Part shown: one piece after another, positions 34,812 through 45,100 of the stretch
Layout: every line of letters begins with the position of its first letter
Numbering within the stretch: the stretch's first letter is position 1
Assembly (NCBI GenBank): GCA_947499935.1
Contig: CANMQH010000001.1
Span: forward strand, 310,001 to 374,000
Direction: 5' to 3'
DNA length: 64,000 bases
Origin: an uncultured Algibacter sp.
GTDB lineage: Bacteria; Bacteroidota; Bacteroidia; Flavobacteriales; Flavobacteriaceae
Made by a program: the position numbers and the translations under genes
The notes under the pieces: generated by a model
The model's input: the letters and a program-made list of their open reading frames with translations, nothing else
Databases searched by the model: none
What the model was told of the DNA's origin: nothing

Positions 34812-37688
34812 TTAATTAAGTTCTTTTAATGGTTTAAAGACAATCTCGTAAGATTGATTATTGGTAAGTATTCTTTTGGCGATGTCTTGAATTTGATTTT
34901 TGGTTATACCGTTAACAATTTGTTCAAAGTTTTCGGACAACTCCATATTGTATCCTTCCAAAACATAGTTTTTCATAGTACTAAGGTCATAATCCATCTT
35001 ATTTTTAGCATCATTACGTTCTTTTAATATGGCCTTTTTGGTTTTATCTAAATCTTCTTGACTAATACTACCATTTTTCATTTTTTCCATTTCTAGATGT
35101 ACGATAGATACCAGCTTATCTACCAACTCAGGATTGCAATCAAAGTTTACAGAAATCGTTGCCGAACCTCTTGGTTTTCTTACAAGTTCTGCAGAGGTAC
35201 GTGCCCCATAAGTACCACCTTCTTCTTCCCTAAGCGTTGCGATATAACGCAACTCTATGAGTTTACCAAGGGCACTGGTTAAAAATTTATCTTTAATGCT
35301 AAAGGGCATATCTTTCTTAATTTCAATATTCACCGTACCCTTGGCATCTTCCATAGGCAAGAATATCTCTTTATCAATTTTTTTATTTTGCCAAGCTACG
35401 GTATTGTCTTTCCACTGTTCCTTTTCATTAGTGGTCGGCATACTAGCTATATAATTTTCCAATAGTGGTTTTAGGTTTTCTACCTTTACATCGCCTACAA
35501 TAAAAAAATCAAAATCTGATGGATTGGAGAATCTGGATTTGTAAATAGACTTCATTTTCTCAAAACTAATATCAGAGACATATGCTTTGTTTATAATGCG
35601 CTTAATCGGATGGTCTTTACCATAAATTGCGACAGTTAAACTATCCTCCATTTTTCCTCTAAGATCTTTGCCTTTTGAATTAACATAGTTTTCCACACTT
35701 TGCATCACCGAGCTGTAGGTTTTTTCATCAAACCTCGGCTTTGTAAAACGAAGATGTGTAATTTGTAAAAATGTCTCGACATCTTTTGTTGTTGAATACC
35801 CACGAAATTTTTCTGAGGTATCATCGATCATAGGATTTAATCTAGCCGTTTTTCCTGATAGTATTTTAGATAATTCCGTTGATGAAAAGTCCCCCAATCC
35901 GGCTTTTCCCAAATACATAGGCAAAACTTCTGCAGTCGGTAAATCTTCTGCAGAAATCAAAGAGTGCCCGCCATCACTTACAATTTCAAAAAAAACTTCA
36001 TTCTTACTCTTATCTGAGTATTTGTAATGCACCTTGATCCCATTACTTAATGTGTAGGTGGTAAAACCTAATGCGTCGTTCTTTTGTTCGCTAACTATAG
36101 TGCCTGGAGTAACCTTTGTTCCTGCCATTAAGGATACTGCTTCTCCTAGGTCTTCATAGGGTTTTAAGGATGTATTATTTTCTGCTGTTTTAATAATGTC
36201 TTTTACCTGGGTTTTAGTAATATTATTATTTCCCTTTACTCCAGTTGCAGTGAAAACCCTATTTTTATCGGTATACAAAGACCTCATAGCCCGTAAAACA
36301 TCTTCAGAACTTAAATTATCAAAAATAGCCTTAGCAATCTTGTAGGTTTTAGATACATCTTCAATAGGTTTGTTCTCAAGATAATTCATCTTAATATCGT
36401 CAAGGATTACCGCATGATAGGTATCTTCTAAACCTGCAATCTTACTTTCGTAATCTTTAAGTTTGCTGGCTTTTGCCCTATCGATTTCAGATTTTGTAAA
36501 TCCGAATTTTACGGCTCTGTTCAATTCGTTCATAACCACAGAAAAAGCGTCTTGTTGTTTATTTTTCTTGGGGTATATGTATAAATCGAAACTTTCATGT
36601 AAACGCACAAAATTTGAAATAGCTATTCTCACCCCTAATAGTGGTAACTCAGGGTCTTCCATTAGTCCTTGAAAGCGTTCTTTTAACATGGACTGTATCA
36701 TGTCGTTGATAAGATCCTTTCTAAAATCTCTTACGGTTTCATTTTTTAATGATTTTGGCTGACGTATCTTGAATGTCAAACTTGAATATGCAACTTCTTC
36801 ATCCATGGCTATGGAAAAATCCAATTCCTCTCTGTCTTCTATTTTTATTTCATAGCGTTTAAGCGGGTTTTTTACAGCGGGTATTTTTGAAAAATTCTCC
36901 TGTACTTTGGTTTCCATTTCGTCAATATTAAAGTCTCCTATAATAACAATGGCCTGTAAATCTGTTCTGTACCAATCACGATAAAAATTCCTAAGTGCCT
37001 CGTATTCAAAATTATCAACGATGCTCATAAGGCCAATAGGTATTCTTTTTGCGTATTTAGAGTGCCCATAGTCTGCATCAATATTTTTTTCAAAAATTCG
37101 CATACCCCCATTTTGGCGGGTACGCCATTCTTCTTTAATGACACCGCGTTCTGCATCTATTTCTTCATCGGTTAACAACAAATAATTAGACCAATCGTTG
37201 AGGATTTGCAATCCCACTTTGGTCATTTCTGGAGAAGTAGGAATGTTGTTGACGTTGTACACGGTTTCGTCAAAACCAGTATAGGCATTAATATCCTTAC
37301 CAAAAACCAACCCGGTTTCTTGTAGTTTATTTAACATAGCCTTTCCCGGAAACGACTTGGTACCGTTAAATGCCATATGTTCTAAAAAATGTGCTAATCC
37401 ACGTTGGTCCTCATTTTCTAAAATAGACCCTACATTTTGTATAATATAATAGCTTGCCAAATCTTTTTTAAAATCTGTGCTATGTAAGTAATAGGTCATC
37501 CCATTTTCTAGTACGCCCTTTCTTGTTTTTGGGCTTTCAGGTATTTTCTCATTTAAATCGATAGCATTTTTTGTAGCTACCTGATTATCAGTAGTAGTTT
37601 GCTGACCTGTAGCTTTAGTTTTGCAGCCCATTACTAGTATAGCGCATACTATGATTGATAATTGAATATTTATTTTTATTATTTTCAT
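34812..37688 (-). CDS. M16 family zinc metallopeptidase lipoprotein, left copy
   Basis: A 958-residue insulinase/pitrilysin-type peptidase with a lipobox at Cys22. The N-terminal M16 domain has the inverted zinc motif HFLEH (His100, Glu103, His104) and the distal Glu180 in AERGVIKEEWR. A second M16 unit and C-terminal domain follow, the latter with the substrate-binding EEGGTYGARTSAEL motif; its own zinc motif is absent, as usual for the second half. Such two-half enzymes enclose and cut short peptides. The residues after Cys (KTKATGQ) lack an acidic surface signal, so it probably faces the periplasm. It sits between TlpA and lipoprotein genes in the order repeated by the right copy. Confidence 0.95.
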   Translation of the reverse strand: MKIIKINIQLSIIVCAILVMGCKTKATGQQTTTDNQVATKNAIDLNEKIPESPKTRKGVLENGMTYYLHSTDFKKDLASYYIIQNVGSILENEDQRGLAHFLEHMAFNGTKSFPGKAMLNKLQETGLVFGKDINAYTGFDETVYNVNNIPTSPEMTKVGLQILNDWSNYLLLTDEEIDAERGVIKEEWRTRQNGGMRIFEKNIDADYGHSKYAKRIPIGLMSIVDNFEYEALRNFYRDWYRTDLQAIVIIGDFNIDEMETKVQENFSKIPAVKNPLKRYEIKIEDREELDFSIAMDEEVAYSSLTFKIRQPKSLKNETVRDFRKDLINDMIQSMLKERFQGLMEDPELPLLGVRIAISNFVRLHESFDLYIYPKKNKQQDAFSVVMNELNRAVKFGFTKSEIDRAKASKLKDYESKIAGLEDTYHAVILDDIKMNYLENKPIEDVSKTYKIAKAIFDNLSSEDVLRAMRSLYTDKNRVFTATGVKGNNNITKTQVKDIIKTAENNTSLKPYEDLGEAVSLMAGTKVTPGTIVSEQKNDALGFTTYTLSNGIKVHYKYSDKSKNEVFFEIVSDGGHSLISAEDLPTAEVLPMYLGKAGLGDFSSTELSKILSGKTARLNPMIDDTSEKFRGYSTTKDVETFLQITHLRFTKPRFDEKTYSSVMQSVENYVNSKGKDLRGKMEDSLTVAIYGKDHPIKRIINKAYVSDISFEKMKSIYKSRFSNPSDFDFFIVGDVKVENLKPLLENYIASMPTTNEKEQWKDNTVAWQNKKIDKEIFLPMEDAKGTVNIEIKKDMPFSIKDKFLTSALGKLIELRYIATLREEEGGTYGARTSAELVRKPRGSATISVNFDCNPELVDKLVSIVHLEMEKMKNGSISQEDLDKTKKAILKERNDAKNKMDYDLSTMKNYVLEGYNMELSENFEQIVNGITKNQIQDIAKRILTNNQSYEIVFKPLKELN

Positions 37689-37719
37689 TTTAGTGTCTAT
37701 TTATTGCTTATTTTTTGTG

Positions 37720-39141
37720 TTAAATGCCTTGTTCTTCCATCCAATTCGTATCGATCATTTCTGAAGGCTTTGGAGATTCTGAGTTTATAATCTTCCCTTC
37801 TGAATCGATTAATATAAATCTGGGAATGGCAAAAATATTATAGGCCTTTATAAATTCTGAATCAAAATCCTTATCGGCAAACAATTGTATACCTGCCATG
37901 TTTTTATCTTTTATCATTCTTTTCCATTTATCATAATCTTTTTGAGCATCAACTGAAATACTCACAAATGTTATATTTTTATTATGGTATTTTTTCTCGA
38001 GTTTTTCTAAAAAGGGAATTTCTGCTTTGCAAGGTGTACACCAAGTTGCCCATACATCAATGAACACGTATTGCCCTTTAAAATCGTCTAAAGACGTTTT
38101 GCCTCCCTTGTAGTTTTCGTAGTTTTCGAACTTTGGGGAAATGCTTCCAGGCGCATTGGCCAATTTAGATTCATATATTTTCATAAAGTCTTTTTTCCTT
38201 TTTTCATCGGTGGCCATACCCATGTAATCATCATATATATTTTGCAATCTTTCAGTGGTCATTTTATCAGCAAATAAAATGGAACCTTGTGCTTGTGAAA
38301 AAGCCACTTCATTCATGATGTATTCGTTCGGAATCTTTTTGATTTCTTCAAAAAATAAATCAGCCCCTATAAAATTTGTATCTGGATTTATTTTTTTCCT
38401 CACTTTGGACACTATTTTGGTGCTAACCAACCTCCTGTAACTTTCAGATAAACGATAATCTGCTTCTCTATCCATTGGTATATTGGAAATCTGGGTACTG
38501 TATTTCTCTGGCAATGCATAACCTTCTGGATTCTCTCGGTTTCTCGTCATAGATGTATATTCAGAAAGACTGTTTAGCAGCGTGTAATGCAATCGTTTTT
38601 TTTCATTTTCCTTAAAAGCATCGGTAAGGCCATCTTTAGTGTCTAGGTAGTCGAGCATTTTAACATGTCTCTTCTCTAGGTTGGCTACTATTTCTTCAGT
38701 AGTTTCTTTCTTAAGGTTTGGGTAAATACTATAGCTATTTAAAAGGGTTTTCTTATGTATTAAATAGTTGGTTTCAATAGCTCCGTTACCTGAGAATGAA
38801 ACACCTTCTCCAAGGTTATCTCCATCGATTTTTATGTGAAGCTGTGCGCCCGGAGACAAATACATATTGGTGCTTTGTCCTACGGCATTCTCAAGAAGAT
38901 ACTCCTTAGGCTGTTTTAAATATATGGTATCTTCAAAGGTGCCATTATCACTTATTTTTATCTCATGTTTTATCTCATGTAGATCTTCTTTATTAATAAG
39001 TTTAAGGAATCCGTTATAGTTTGTTACTTTGCCAGATACAAGGGCATATTCTTTTTTTGTGGCAGCATCTTGTTTTGATTCATTTTTACAAGCATAGATT
39101 AAAATGATGCTTACCAATAGTATTGAAAATTTATGTTTCAT
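37720..39141 (-). CDS. TlpA-family thiol-disulfide oxidoreductase lipoprotein (CTPC)
   Basis: A 473-residue lipoprotein (Cys18). About 340 residues of N-terminal sequence, with a DUF4369-like beta domain (SGKVTNYNGFLKLIN, DNGTFEDTIYLKQP) and a long helical part, lead into a thioredoxin domain: FIDVWATWCTPCKAEIPFLE with Cys368 and Cys371, SISVDAQKDYDKWKRMI and the cis-Pro loop IFAIPRFILID. It is the true counterpart of the TlpA at 51974-53383: the two share the C-terminal ending WxEEQGI/WLDEQGI and stretches throughout. It lies 31 bp before the M16 gene and 26 bp after a second TlpA gene, so three are cotranscribed. It likely reduces disulfides of imported peptides. Confidence 0.93.
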   Translation of the reverse strand: MKHKFSILLVSIILIYACKNESKQDAATKKEYALVSGKVTNYNGFLKLINKEDLHEIKHEIKISDNGTFEDTIYLKQPKEYLLENAVGQSTNMYLSPGAQLHIKIDGDNLGEGVSFSGNGAIETNYLIHKKTLLNSYSIYPNLKKETTEEIVANLEKRHVKMLDYLDTKDGLTDAFKENEKKRLHYTLLNSLSEYTSMTRNRENPEGYALPEKYSTQISNIPMDREADYRLSESYRRLVSTKIVSKVRKKINPDTNFIGADLFFEEIKKIPNEYIMNEVAFSQAQGSILFADKMTTERLQNIYDDYMGMATDEKRKKDFMKIYESKLANAPGSISPKFENYENYKGGKTSLDDFKGQYVFIDVWATWCTPCKAEIPFLEKLEKKYHNKNITFVSISVDAQKDYDKWKRMIKDKNMAGIQLFADKDFDSEFIKAYNIFAIPRFILIDSEGKIINSESPKPSEMIDTNWMEEQGI

Positions 39142-39167
39142 TAATTTTATTTTTGATTGTTAGGGTA

Positions 39168-40622
39168 TTAGATGTCTAAAGTGTTCAACATAGTTCTTAA
39201 TTTAGGGTCGGATGGGAAATAGGCTTTTGGTGTAATTATTTCTCCCTCTGGGCCTAAAATAATAAACCTTGGTACGCCTGGAATTTTGTAGTCCTTAATA
39301 AATTTAGAATTATTAGCATTATCGGCCAAAAGATGCATTCCAGGTAACTTTTTCTCCTTTATCATTTTTCTCCAGCCATCTTCATTTTCTTTAAAATCGA
39401 CAGAAATGCTTACAAACTGTAGTTTGGTGTTATGATACTCCTTTTCTAATTTTTTGAGGGCGGGTACTTCGGCAAGGCAAGGTACACACCAAGTTGCCCA
39501 CAAGTCTATATACACATACTTCCCTTTTAAATCTGCCAACGAGGTGGTTCCCCCTTCATAATTAATGTAATTTTCAAAATTTGGTGAGGGTTGACCCGGG
39601 GCTATTGCTATTTTTCCCTGATAATGCTCGGCAACCATATCAATATGTTCTTGATTAGTGGCTATTGATAAATAACCCTGATAGATTTTTTTTAATTTTT
39701 CGGCAGTTATATCAAAACCATCTAGCTCCCTAAAAGCTGTTGTAAGAGCCATGTCGTTTTTAATGTATTGGTTCGGTATTTTATGCAACCAACTGAATAC
39801 AATCTCTGCTTCACTAAGCTGAGGATTTTCTTGCTTTACTTTTTTTACATGTTCCTCCTTTTTGTGAATTAAAACCAATTGGTAACTCCTAGAGTTTTTG
39901 TAAACATCTCCAAGGTCATTGGGTATGTTCGCTACCTCTTTTTGATATTTTTTTGGAAGTTCTAGCTCTAAATTTTCGTTTGAATCCTTATTCAGAGAGA
40001 CGATCAAACTCAATTTATCTATATTTAGATATTTAAGTTCATTTTCTTCTGATGCTATAAAAGATGTTGAAAGCGTTTTGTGTTGTTTCAAGTTTTCTAC
40101 AAGCTGTTGATGCTGTTTTTCAGCGCGACCAAAGGCTTCTTGTGGTGTTATGGTCATCCCTTTTTTAACCATGTTGCTCGGGTTTAAATCTTTGTCTTGT
40201 TCCTCGATCTTGGCTTTTGCCAAAAGATAATCGGCTATTTCTTTACCTTCTCCTGAGTAAGATATATTGTCAACAGGTTTACTTCCGTTTAGGGCAACCT
40301 TTAAATCTGCTCCAGGATATAGGTAAACACCAAGCCTTCGTATGGCTTTGTCCTGTTGTTGAATTACTAAATTAGCTCTCATCGGTTTTTCTAAAAAGAT
40401 GGTGTCTCTAAAGAAGCCGTTAGCGTCGAGTACCATTTCTGGGGTAACGGTATCAGAGCTATTGGGAAGCATATATATTGATCCTTCATAATTTTGAACA
40501 TGCCCCGAGAATACCGCATAGTTTTTTGCGTCTTTTGATTTTTGGTCATTACATCCTACGAAAACGAATAGTAGGGTTAACCCTAACAATATGTTTTTAA
40601 TTTTTTTATTTACTATATGCAT
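39168..40622 (-). CDS. TlpA-family thiol-disulfide oxidoreductase lipoprotein (CVPC)
   Basis: 484 residues from the ATG at 40622 (MHIVNKKIKNILLGL), preferred over 40667 because it starts the leader directly; lipobox in FVFVGC. It has the same plan as the adjacent TlpA: a beta domain (SGHVQNYEGSIYMLP, ANGFFRDTIFLEKP), a helical middle, then IDLWATWCVPC (Cys379, Cys382), SISVDFKENEDGW and cis-Pro GVPRFIILGPEG. It is clearly diverged from the CTPC gene that follows it, so it is an old duplication. The right copy of the locus has no gene here, only a 262-bp gap. The different dipeptide between the cysteines may mean a different redox potential or partner. Confidence 0.92.
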   Translation of the reverse strand: MHIVNKKIKNILLGLTLLFVFVGCNDQKSKDAKNYAVFSGHVQNYEGSIYMLPNSSDTVTPEMVLDANGFFRDTIFLEKPMRANLVIQQQDKAIRRLGVYLYPGADLKVALNGSKPVDNISYSGEGKEIADYLLAKAKIEEQDKDLNPSNMVKKGMTITPQEAFGRAEKQHQQLVENLKQHKTLSTSFIASEENELKYLNIDKLSLIVSLNKDSNENLELELPKKYQKEVANIPNDLGDVYKNSRSYQLVLIHKKEEHVKKVKQENPQLSEAEIVFSWLHKIPNQYIKNDMALTTAFRELDGFDITAEKLKKIYQGYLSIATNQEHIDMVAEHYQGKIAIAPGQPSPNFENYINYEGGTTSLADLKGKYVYIDLWATWCVPCLAEVPALKKLEKEYHNTKLQFVSISVDFKENEDGWRKMIKEKKLPGMHLLADNANNSKFIKDYKIPGVPRFIILGPEGEIITPKAYFPSDPKLRTMLNTLDI

Positions 40623-40739
40623 TTCTTTACGGTATTTTATATTATTTGTAGGCGTTGAAGCAACCAATTTAGAGAGGAAGGAACAACACTCTAGTTATTA
40701 GCTTTTAGAGCGACAATTCAACAATGAATCACCCATAGT

Positions 40740-42134
40740 TTACTCTCTTGGGTTCTGTATTATTTGGCCGTTACTCGTATTAATCACATGCTCTGAAATT
40801 GGCATTGCCCAATTGATACTGTTAGGAGCATAGGTTACATCGCCTCTGGTCAAGGAAATACCTGCATTTTCAATTGCGTTCAAGCGTTTGATGTCAAAAA
40901 ATCGCTTGCCGCTTACATGAAATTCGCGTCGGGCCTCATCAATACTATGGGCTATGGCTTCATCAGCATTGGCAGCGGTGAGTATATGGGCATTTGCGGC
41001 AACAAAGGAAGCTTCAAAACGATTTGCCCTTAATTGATTAACCACGTTCATGGCTGCTCCAAAATCACCGGTTCTTGCCAAACATTCTGCTTGTATTAAT
41101 AGTAATTTGGGCACGGTAACCCCTAGCTCATAAAAATAGTTGGCCGAGAGAATGATGTTACCAGAAACAGGGGCTTCCTCTGTAAATAGTAAGCGTAGGT
41201 CATTATCTAAATCGCTTATCGCTAGAAGTTCATCTGAATATCCAGAGAATGCTATAAACTGACCTGCGGGAAAGGCTGTAAGCACTCGAGTATCTTTCAT
41301 TAAAATACTTTCAGGATTGTCAATCTGAGTAGGTAAAATCGCAGCGCCAGGGCCAGAAATTAAATCTATATTGTAATCTAGAAGGGTATTGTTAATGGCC
41401 AAAGCGGCTTCAGCATTACGTAATGCTTCTTCATAATTGCCCATATGTAAATACACTTCTGCCAATACCCCCAGCGCTGCTGCTTTTGAAGGTCTATTGT
41501 TCGTACCGTTTATATTAGGTAAAGCTGCAATAGCATCTTCTAAATCTTGAATTATAAAAGCATAGACTTCGTTGACGGTGTTTCTTGAAATTGACACGGC
41601 ATCATCAGAGAAAACGGTAACTATGGGCACTCCTGAACCAGCGTCTGTAGCTTGTGGTAGCCCATAGTGTACGCCATATATGTTTACAAGCTGAAAGTAA
41701 TGGTATGCGCGATGTACTTTTGCCTCACCTGCATAGATGCTTTTTAACGGATCATCTGTATCAATGCCATCAAGAACTTCAAGAATATGGTTGGCATATC
41801 CAATACTAATATAATGGCTATTCCAAGCTACATCATTTTGGACACCATCATAAAATAGGGGTTCTAATTGATAAATATTACTTATAAAGTCAGAATCTCG
41901 AGAGCTTCCAGCAGCCAAAATATCGGCATCGGGAATCAATATATTATCATGTACCAGATTAGGTATGGCATTGCCAAGGTTAGAAGATAACCTAGTTGCA
42001 TTGCCCAATAGTTGATCTACATCAGATAAACTTGATGCTATGGCGTTGCCTTTTGGTTCTATATCTACATAATCGTCGCATGATTGGTTCATCAATACGA
42101 TAAGAATTAAAACTATGGATGTTATTTTTTTCAT
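40740..42134 (-). CDS. SusD/RagB family lipoprotein, left copy
   Basis: 464 residues with lipobox Cys in MNQSCDDYVDIEPKG, the acidic residues after Cys fitting surface export. Typical SusD features: AKVHRAYHYFQLVNIYGVHY, KAAALGVLAEVYLHMGNYEEA (TPR), LIQAECLARTGDFGAAMNVV, and ARREFHVSGKRFFDIKRLNA near the end. It starts 4 bp after the SusC stop, as in the right copy. RagB-type SusD proteins can bind peptides rather than glycans; the peptidase and thiol-oxidoreductase neighbours favour a peptide ligand here. It has long near-identical runs with the SusD at 53646-55046. Confidence 0.95.
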   Translation of the reverse strand: MKKITSIVLILIVLMNQSCDDYVDIEPKGNAIASSLSDVDQLLGNATRLSSNLGNAIPNLVHDNILIPDADILAAGSSRDSDFISNIYQLEPLFYDGVQNDVAWNSHYISIGYANHILEVLDGIDTDDPLKSIYAGEAKVHRAYHYFQLVNIYGVHYGLPQATDAGSGVPIVTVFSDDAVSISRNTVNEVYAFIIQDLEDAIAALPNINGTNNRPSKAAALGVLAEVYLHMGNYEEALRNAEAALAINNTLLDYNIDLISGPGAAILPTQIDNPESILMKDTRVLTAFPAGQFIAFSGYSDELLAISDLDNDLRLLFTEEAPVSGNIILSANYFYELGVTVPKLLLIQAECLARTGDFGAAMNVVNQLRANRFEASFVAANAHILTAANADEAIAHSIDEARREFHVSGKRFFDIKRLNAIENAGISLTRGDVTYAPNSINWAMPISEHVINTSNGQIIQNPRE

Positions 42135-42138
42135 TTTA

Positions 42139-45100
42139 TTAAAAGTTTAGATTGACACCAAATACAATTGTAACGGGAGGTATAATACCTGGCCTAAATG
42201 CTTGGGAAAAATTATCGGTAAAGGAAAAATCACCTGCTGTAAATGGTACGGATTCAGGGTCTAATCCTACATTATTTGCTCGCCATAATAACCCGAGATT
42301 TCTAGCTTGAAGCGTGAAATTAACGGCATTAAGTCCTATTTTTTCAGTAGCTTGGTTAGTTAACGTATACCCTAATGTAACATCACGTAACCGCACATAG
42401 GATGCATCTTGAATACCGTAATTCGAGCGGGTAAAGAATTCTTCCCTCCCAAAAAAGCTTAGTAGTTCGTCTGTATTTCTAGGTAGTGCAGGTATGTTTG
42501 TAGTAAGCTGGTCTCCTGGTATTTTCCACGCATTGGCAACATCTTTATGGTATACTCTGTTTGCGCTACCCGCATATTTTTGGAGCAATGATTCTTGAAA
42601 GACGTGTCCGAACTTAAAAGAGGCCAAAAATGACAGCGAGAAGTTTTTATAGCCAAAGGTGTTTCTGAAACCTCCAAAACCAGGGGCTATAAAAGGTTTT
42701 GTGGTAACTAGGGCCGCTATTGAAGGAATGTCTTCTTGATACCCAATAATGTCTCCATTCTCGTTAAAAATCTGCGGATTTCCTTCGCCATCAAGCCCTG
42801 CCCAGTCATACCGATAGCGCGAGCTAATGTCTTTACCTATAATGCTTTGCCTGCCATCATTAACTAATTGCATTAAATCACTTGGTATGGCAACGTTATT
42901 TTCCGCAAATGACAACACCTTATTTTTATTGAACGAAAAATTAAAGTTACCATTCCATCTAAGCCCGGTATTTCTTAGAATGTCGAAATTTAAATTTATT
43001 TCAATCCCTTTATTTTCAATGGTGCCATCATTTCTGAATATATTTCCTGTTTGTCCAAAGGTTCCATTGATACTGAAAGGTACCAGAAGGTTTTCTGATA
43101 TACGTTCGTACACATCAACAGAGCCATCAATTCTATTGTCAAAGAAGCCAAAATCCAGCCCTAAATTTTTGGTCGTGGTTTCCTCAAAAGTGAGGTTTGG
43201 ATTGCCTGCACTTGAAATTTCTGCAAAATTTTCTTGGGTTATTCGCTCGCTAGAGTCAAATTCGATAATTACTGCTGTAGATTGACCTCTGCGAAGGTTG
43301 CCGTTTATACCATAGGAGCCTCTCAATTTTAGTGTGTTGATCCAATCAGTAGTCATAAAATTTTCTTTGGCCAAATTCCATGATCCACCCACAGCCCACA
43401 ACAACGGTTTGCTCAATCTTTTGTTGATACCAAAAGCGGTTGTTTGATCTATCTTGCCTGATAGCGTTAGGTTATATTTACTTTTATAGCTATATGCCAT
43501 GTTACCAAATGTTGAGATCGCCCTACTTTTAACATCGGGTCTAAAAATATTGTTGGTAGATATGAATGCACCACTTTGTATATAGGATGGTACGCTACTA
43601 CGCTCAAATCCTTCTATAGCTGTTGGGTCAAAGTTGGCATTAGAGACCCCAGTTCTGTCATTATATCCATAATATCTTCTTCTTGACAGGTCTATCGTAT
43701 TTTCTGAAACTTCCATACCTGCCAAGGCAGATAAATTGTTGTGCTCTCCGTAGGTATTATTGAATTGTAGAGATCCTCTCAGCACATTGTTTATGGTGTT
43801 TTCATAAGAATTTTCCAATGTACCACCATAGGGTACATCGCGTTTCACGCTTGCGTTGCTGTCATCAAGAACATCGGTAATATAGTTGTTGTTATCGGTT
43901 CTGGTTTCAAAAAGCCTTACATCCTTATTATTGTTTATTTCATTTATAATTCTATTGTATTGGTATTTTACATCGGCAACCAACCAATCGGTAATTTTAT
44001 AATTGATACCTGTCGCCAATCTTAAGTTAAAGCGTTTGTTTTCGTTATCCTGCAACTTCTGATCTAGTATGGGGTTGTACGATGGATCTTCAAAACCCAA
44101 GGTTTGGAATTCTTCTCTAAACCCTGAATACACATTTCTTATTGCGCGCGATTCCCCATTATCATCTACCAAACGATCGTATATTTTTAACCCTTCTGTC
44201 AATAATAAATTTGAAACTCCTATGCCATTATCTCTAGTAACAGAAGAGGTTAATGAGGCATCCAGCATGACTTTAATTTTATCGTTGATTTGAAAATCCG
44301 TAGTAAGGCTAAGGTTTAACCGTCTAAATGTATCCCCTAAATCAGGTCTTTCTTCATTAGCATGGGTTGCTGTGAAATTATAGGACGACAACGGGTTGCC
44401 ACCTCGTATACTTAGCGTGTTCTCCCTAATAAATCCGGGAGACAAAAGGTGTTTTTCAAAATCTCTTAATATATTATTTTGTGCTAGTCCAGCAAGTCTT
44501 GTATCTCTTTCTGATGCCGAAATCCCTCCATTGGGATTGTAAAAATCTGCCCAGATTTCTTCAAAAGGGTCTAAAAGGCTATATCTGTCTCGTCTATTTG
44601 GTGGGTTATCCGGATCGCTATTAGCTGTTCTAATTGCTTGATTGCCAAAAAATTCATCTAATCCATAAGCATTACTGTAAATTTTTATGGTCTCTTCTGC
44701 GCTTGCTAGCCCCAGACCGCTTAAATCTTGACGCGTACCAATGGTTAGATTATTTGAAAACGTTATTGTGGGCTTTCCTGTATATTTACTTCCTCTTTTT
44801 GTAGTAATTACCACCACACCATTAGATGCGCGAATGCCCCATAAGGTTGTAGCGGCAGCATCACGCAAGATATCTATGGTTTCTATGGTTTGCGGATCTA
44901 TGTCGTTTAAGGGGCCTTCGTAAGGAAAACCGTCTAGAACAATCAAAGGCTGCCTGTTCAACGAGTTTTGACGTTCTTTTTGACCACTATTTTGACTGCC
45001 ATTTTCGAAAGCTGTATTAAAAGTACTTAGGCCACGTATAATTAGCTCCGTTTGATTTTGCCCCCCCGGGGTATTAACCGAGTTGATATTTAAACCAGGA

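Noticed and set aside
34812-37688. M16 peptidase as a mitochondrial-processing or PQQ-type maturation enzyme for a RiPP
   Set aside because: No precursor peptide, radical SAM enzyme or dedicated peptide exporter lies in the operon; the SusCD and FecR/sigma context fits import better. The ABC exporter at 60.9-64 kb is a separate operon.
42827-43285. Plus-strand open frame of about 150 codons
   Set aside because: It lies antisense inside the left SusC gene, has no recognisable domain, and a similar antisense frame occurs in the right SusC gene, as expected from codon usage of a conserved gene.
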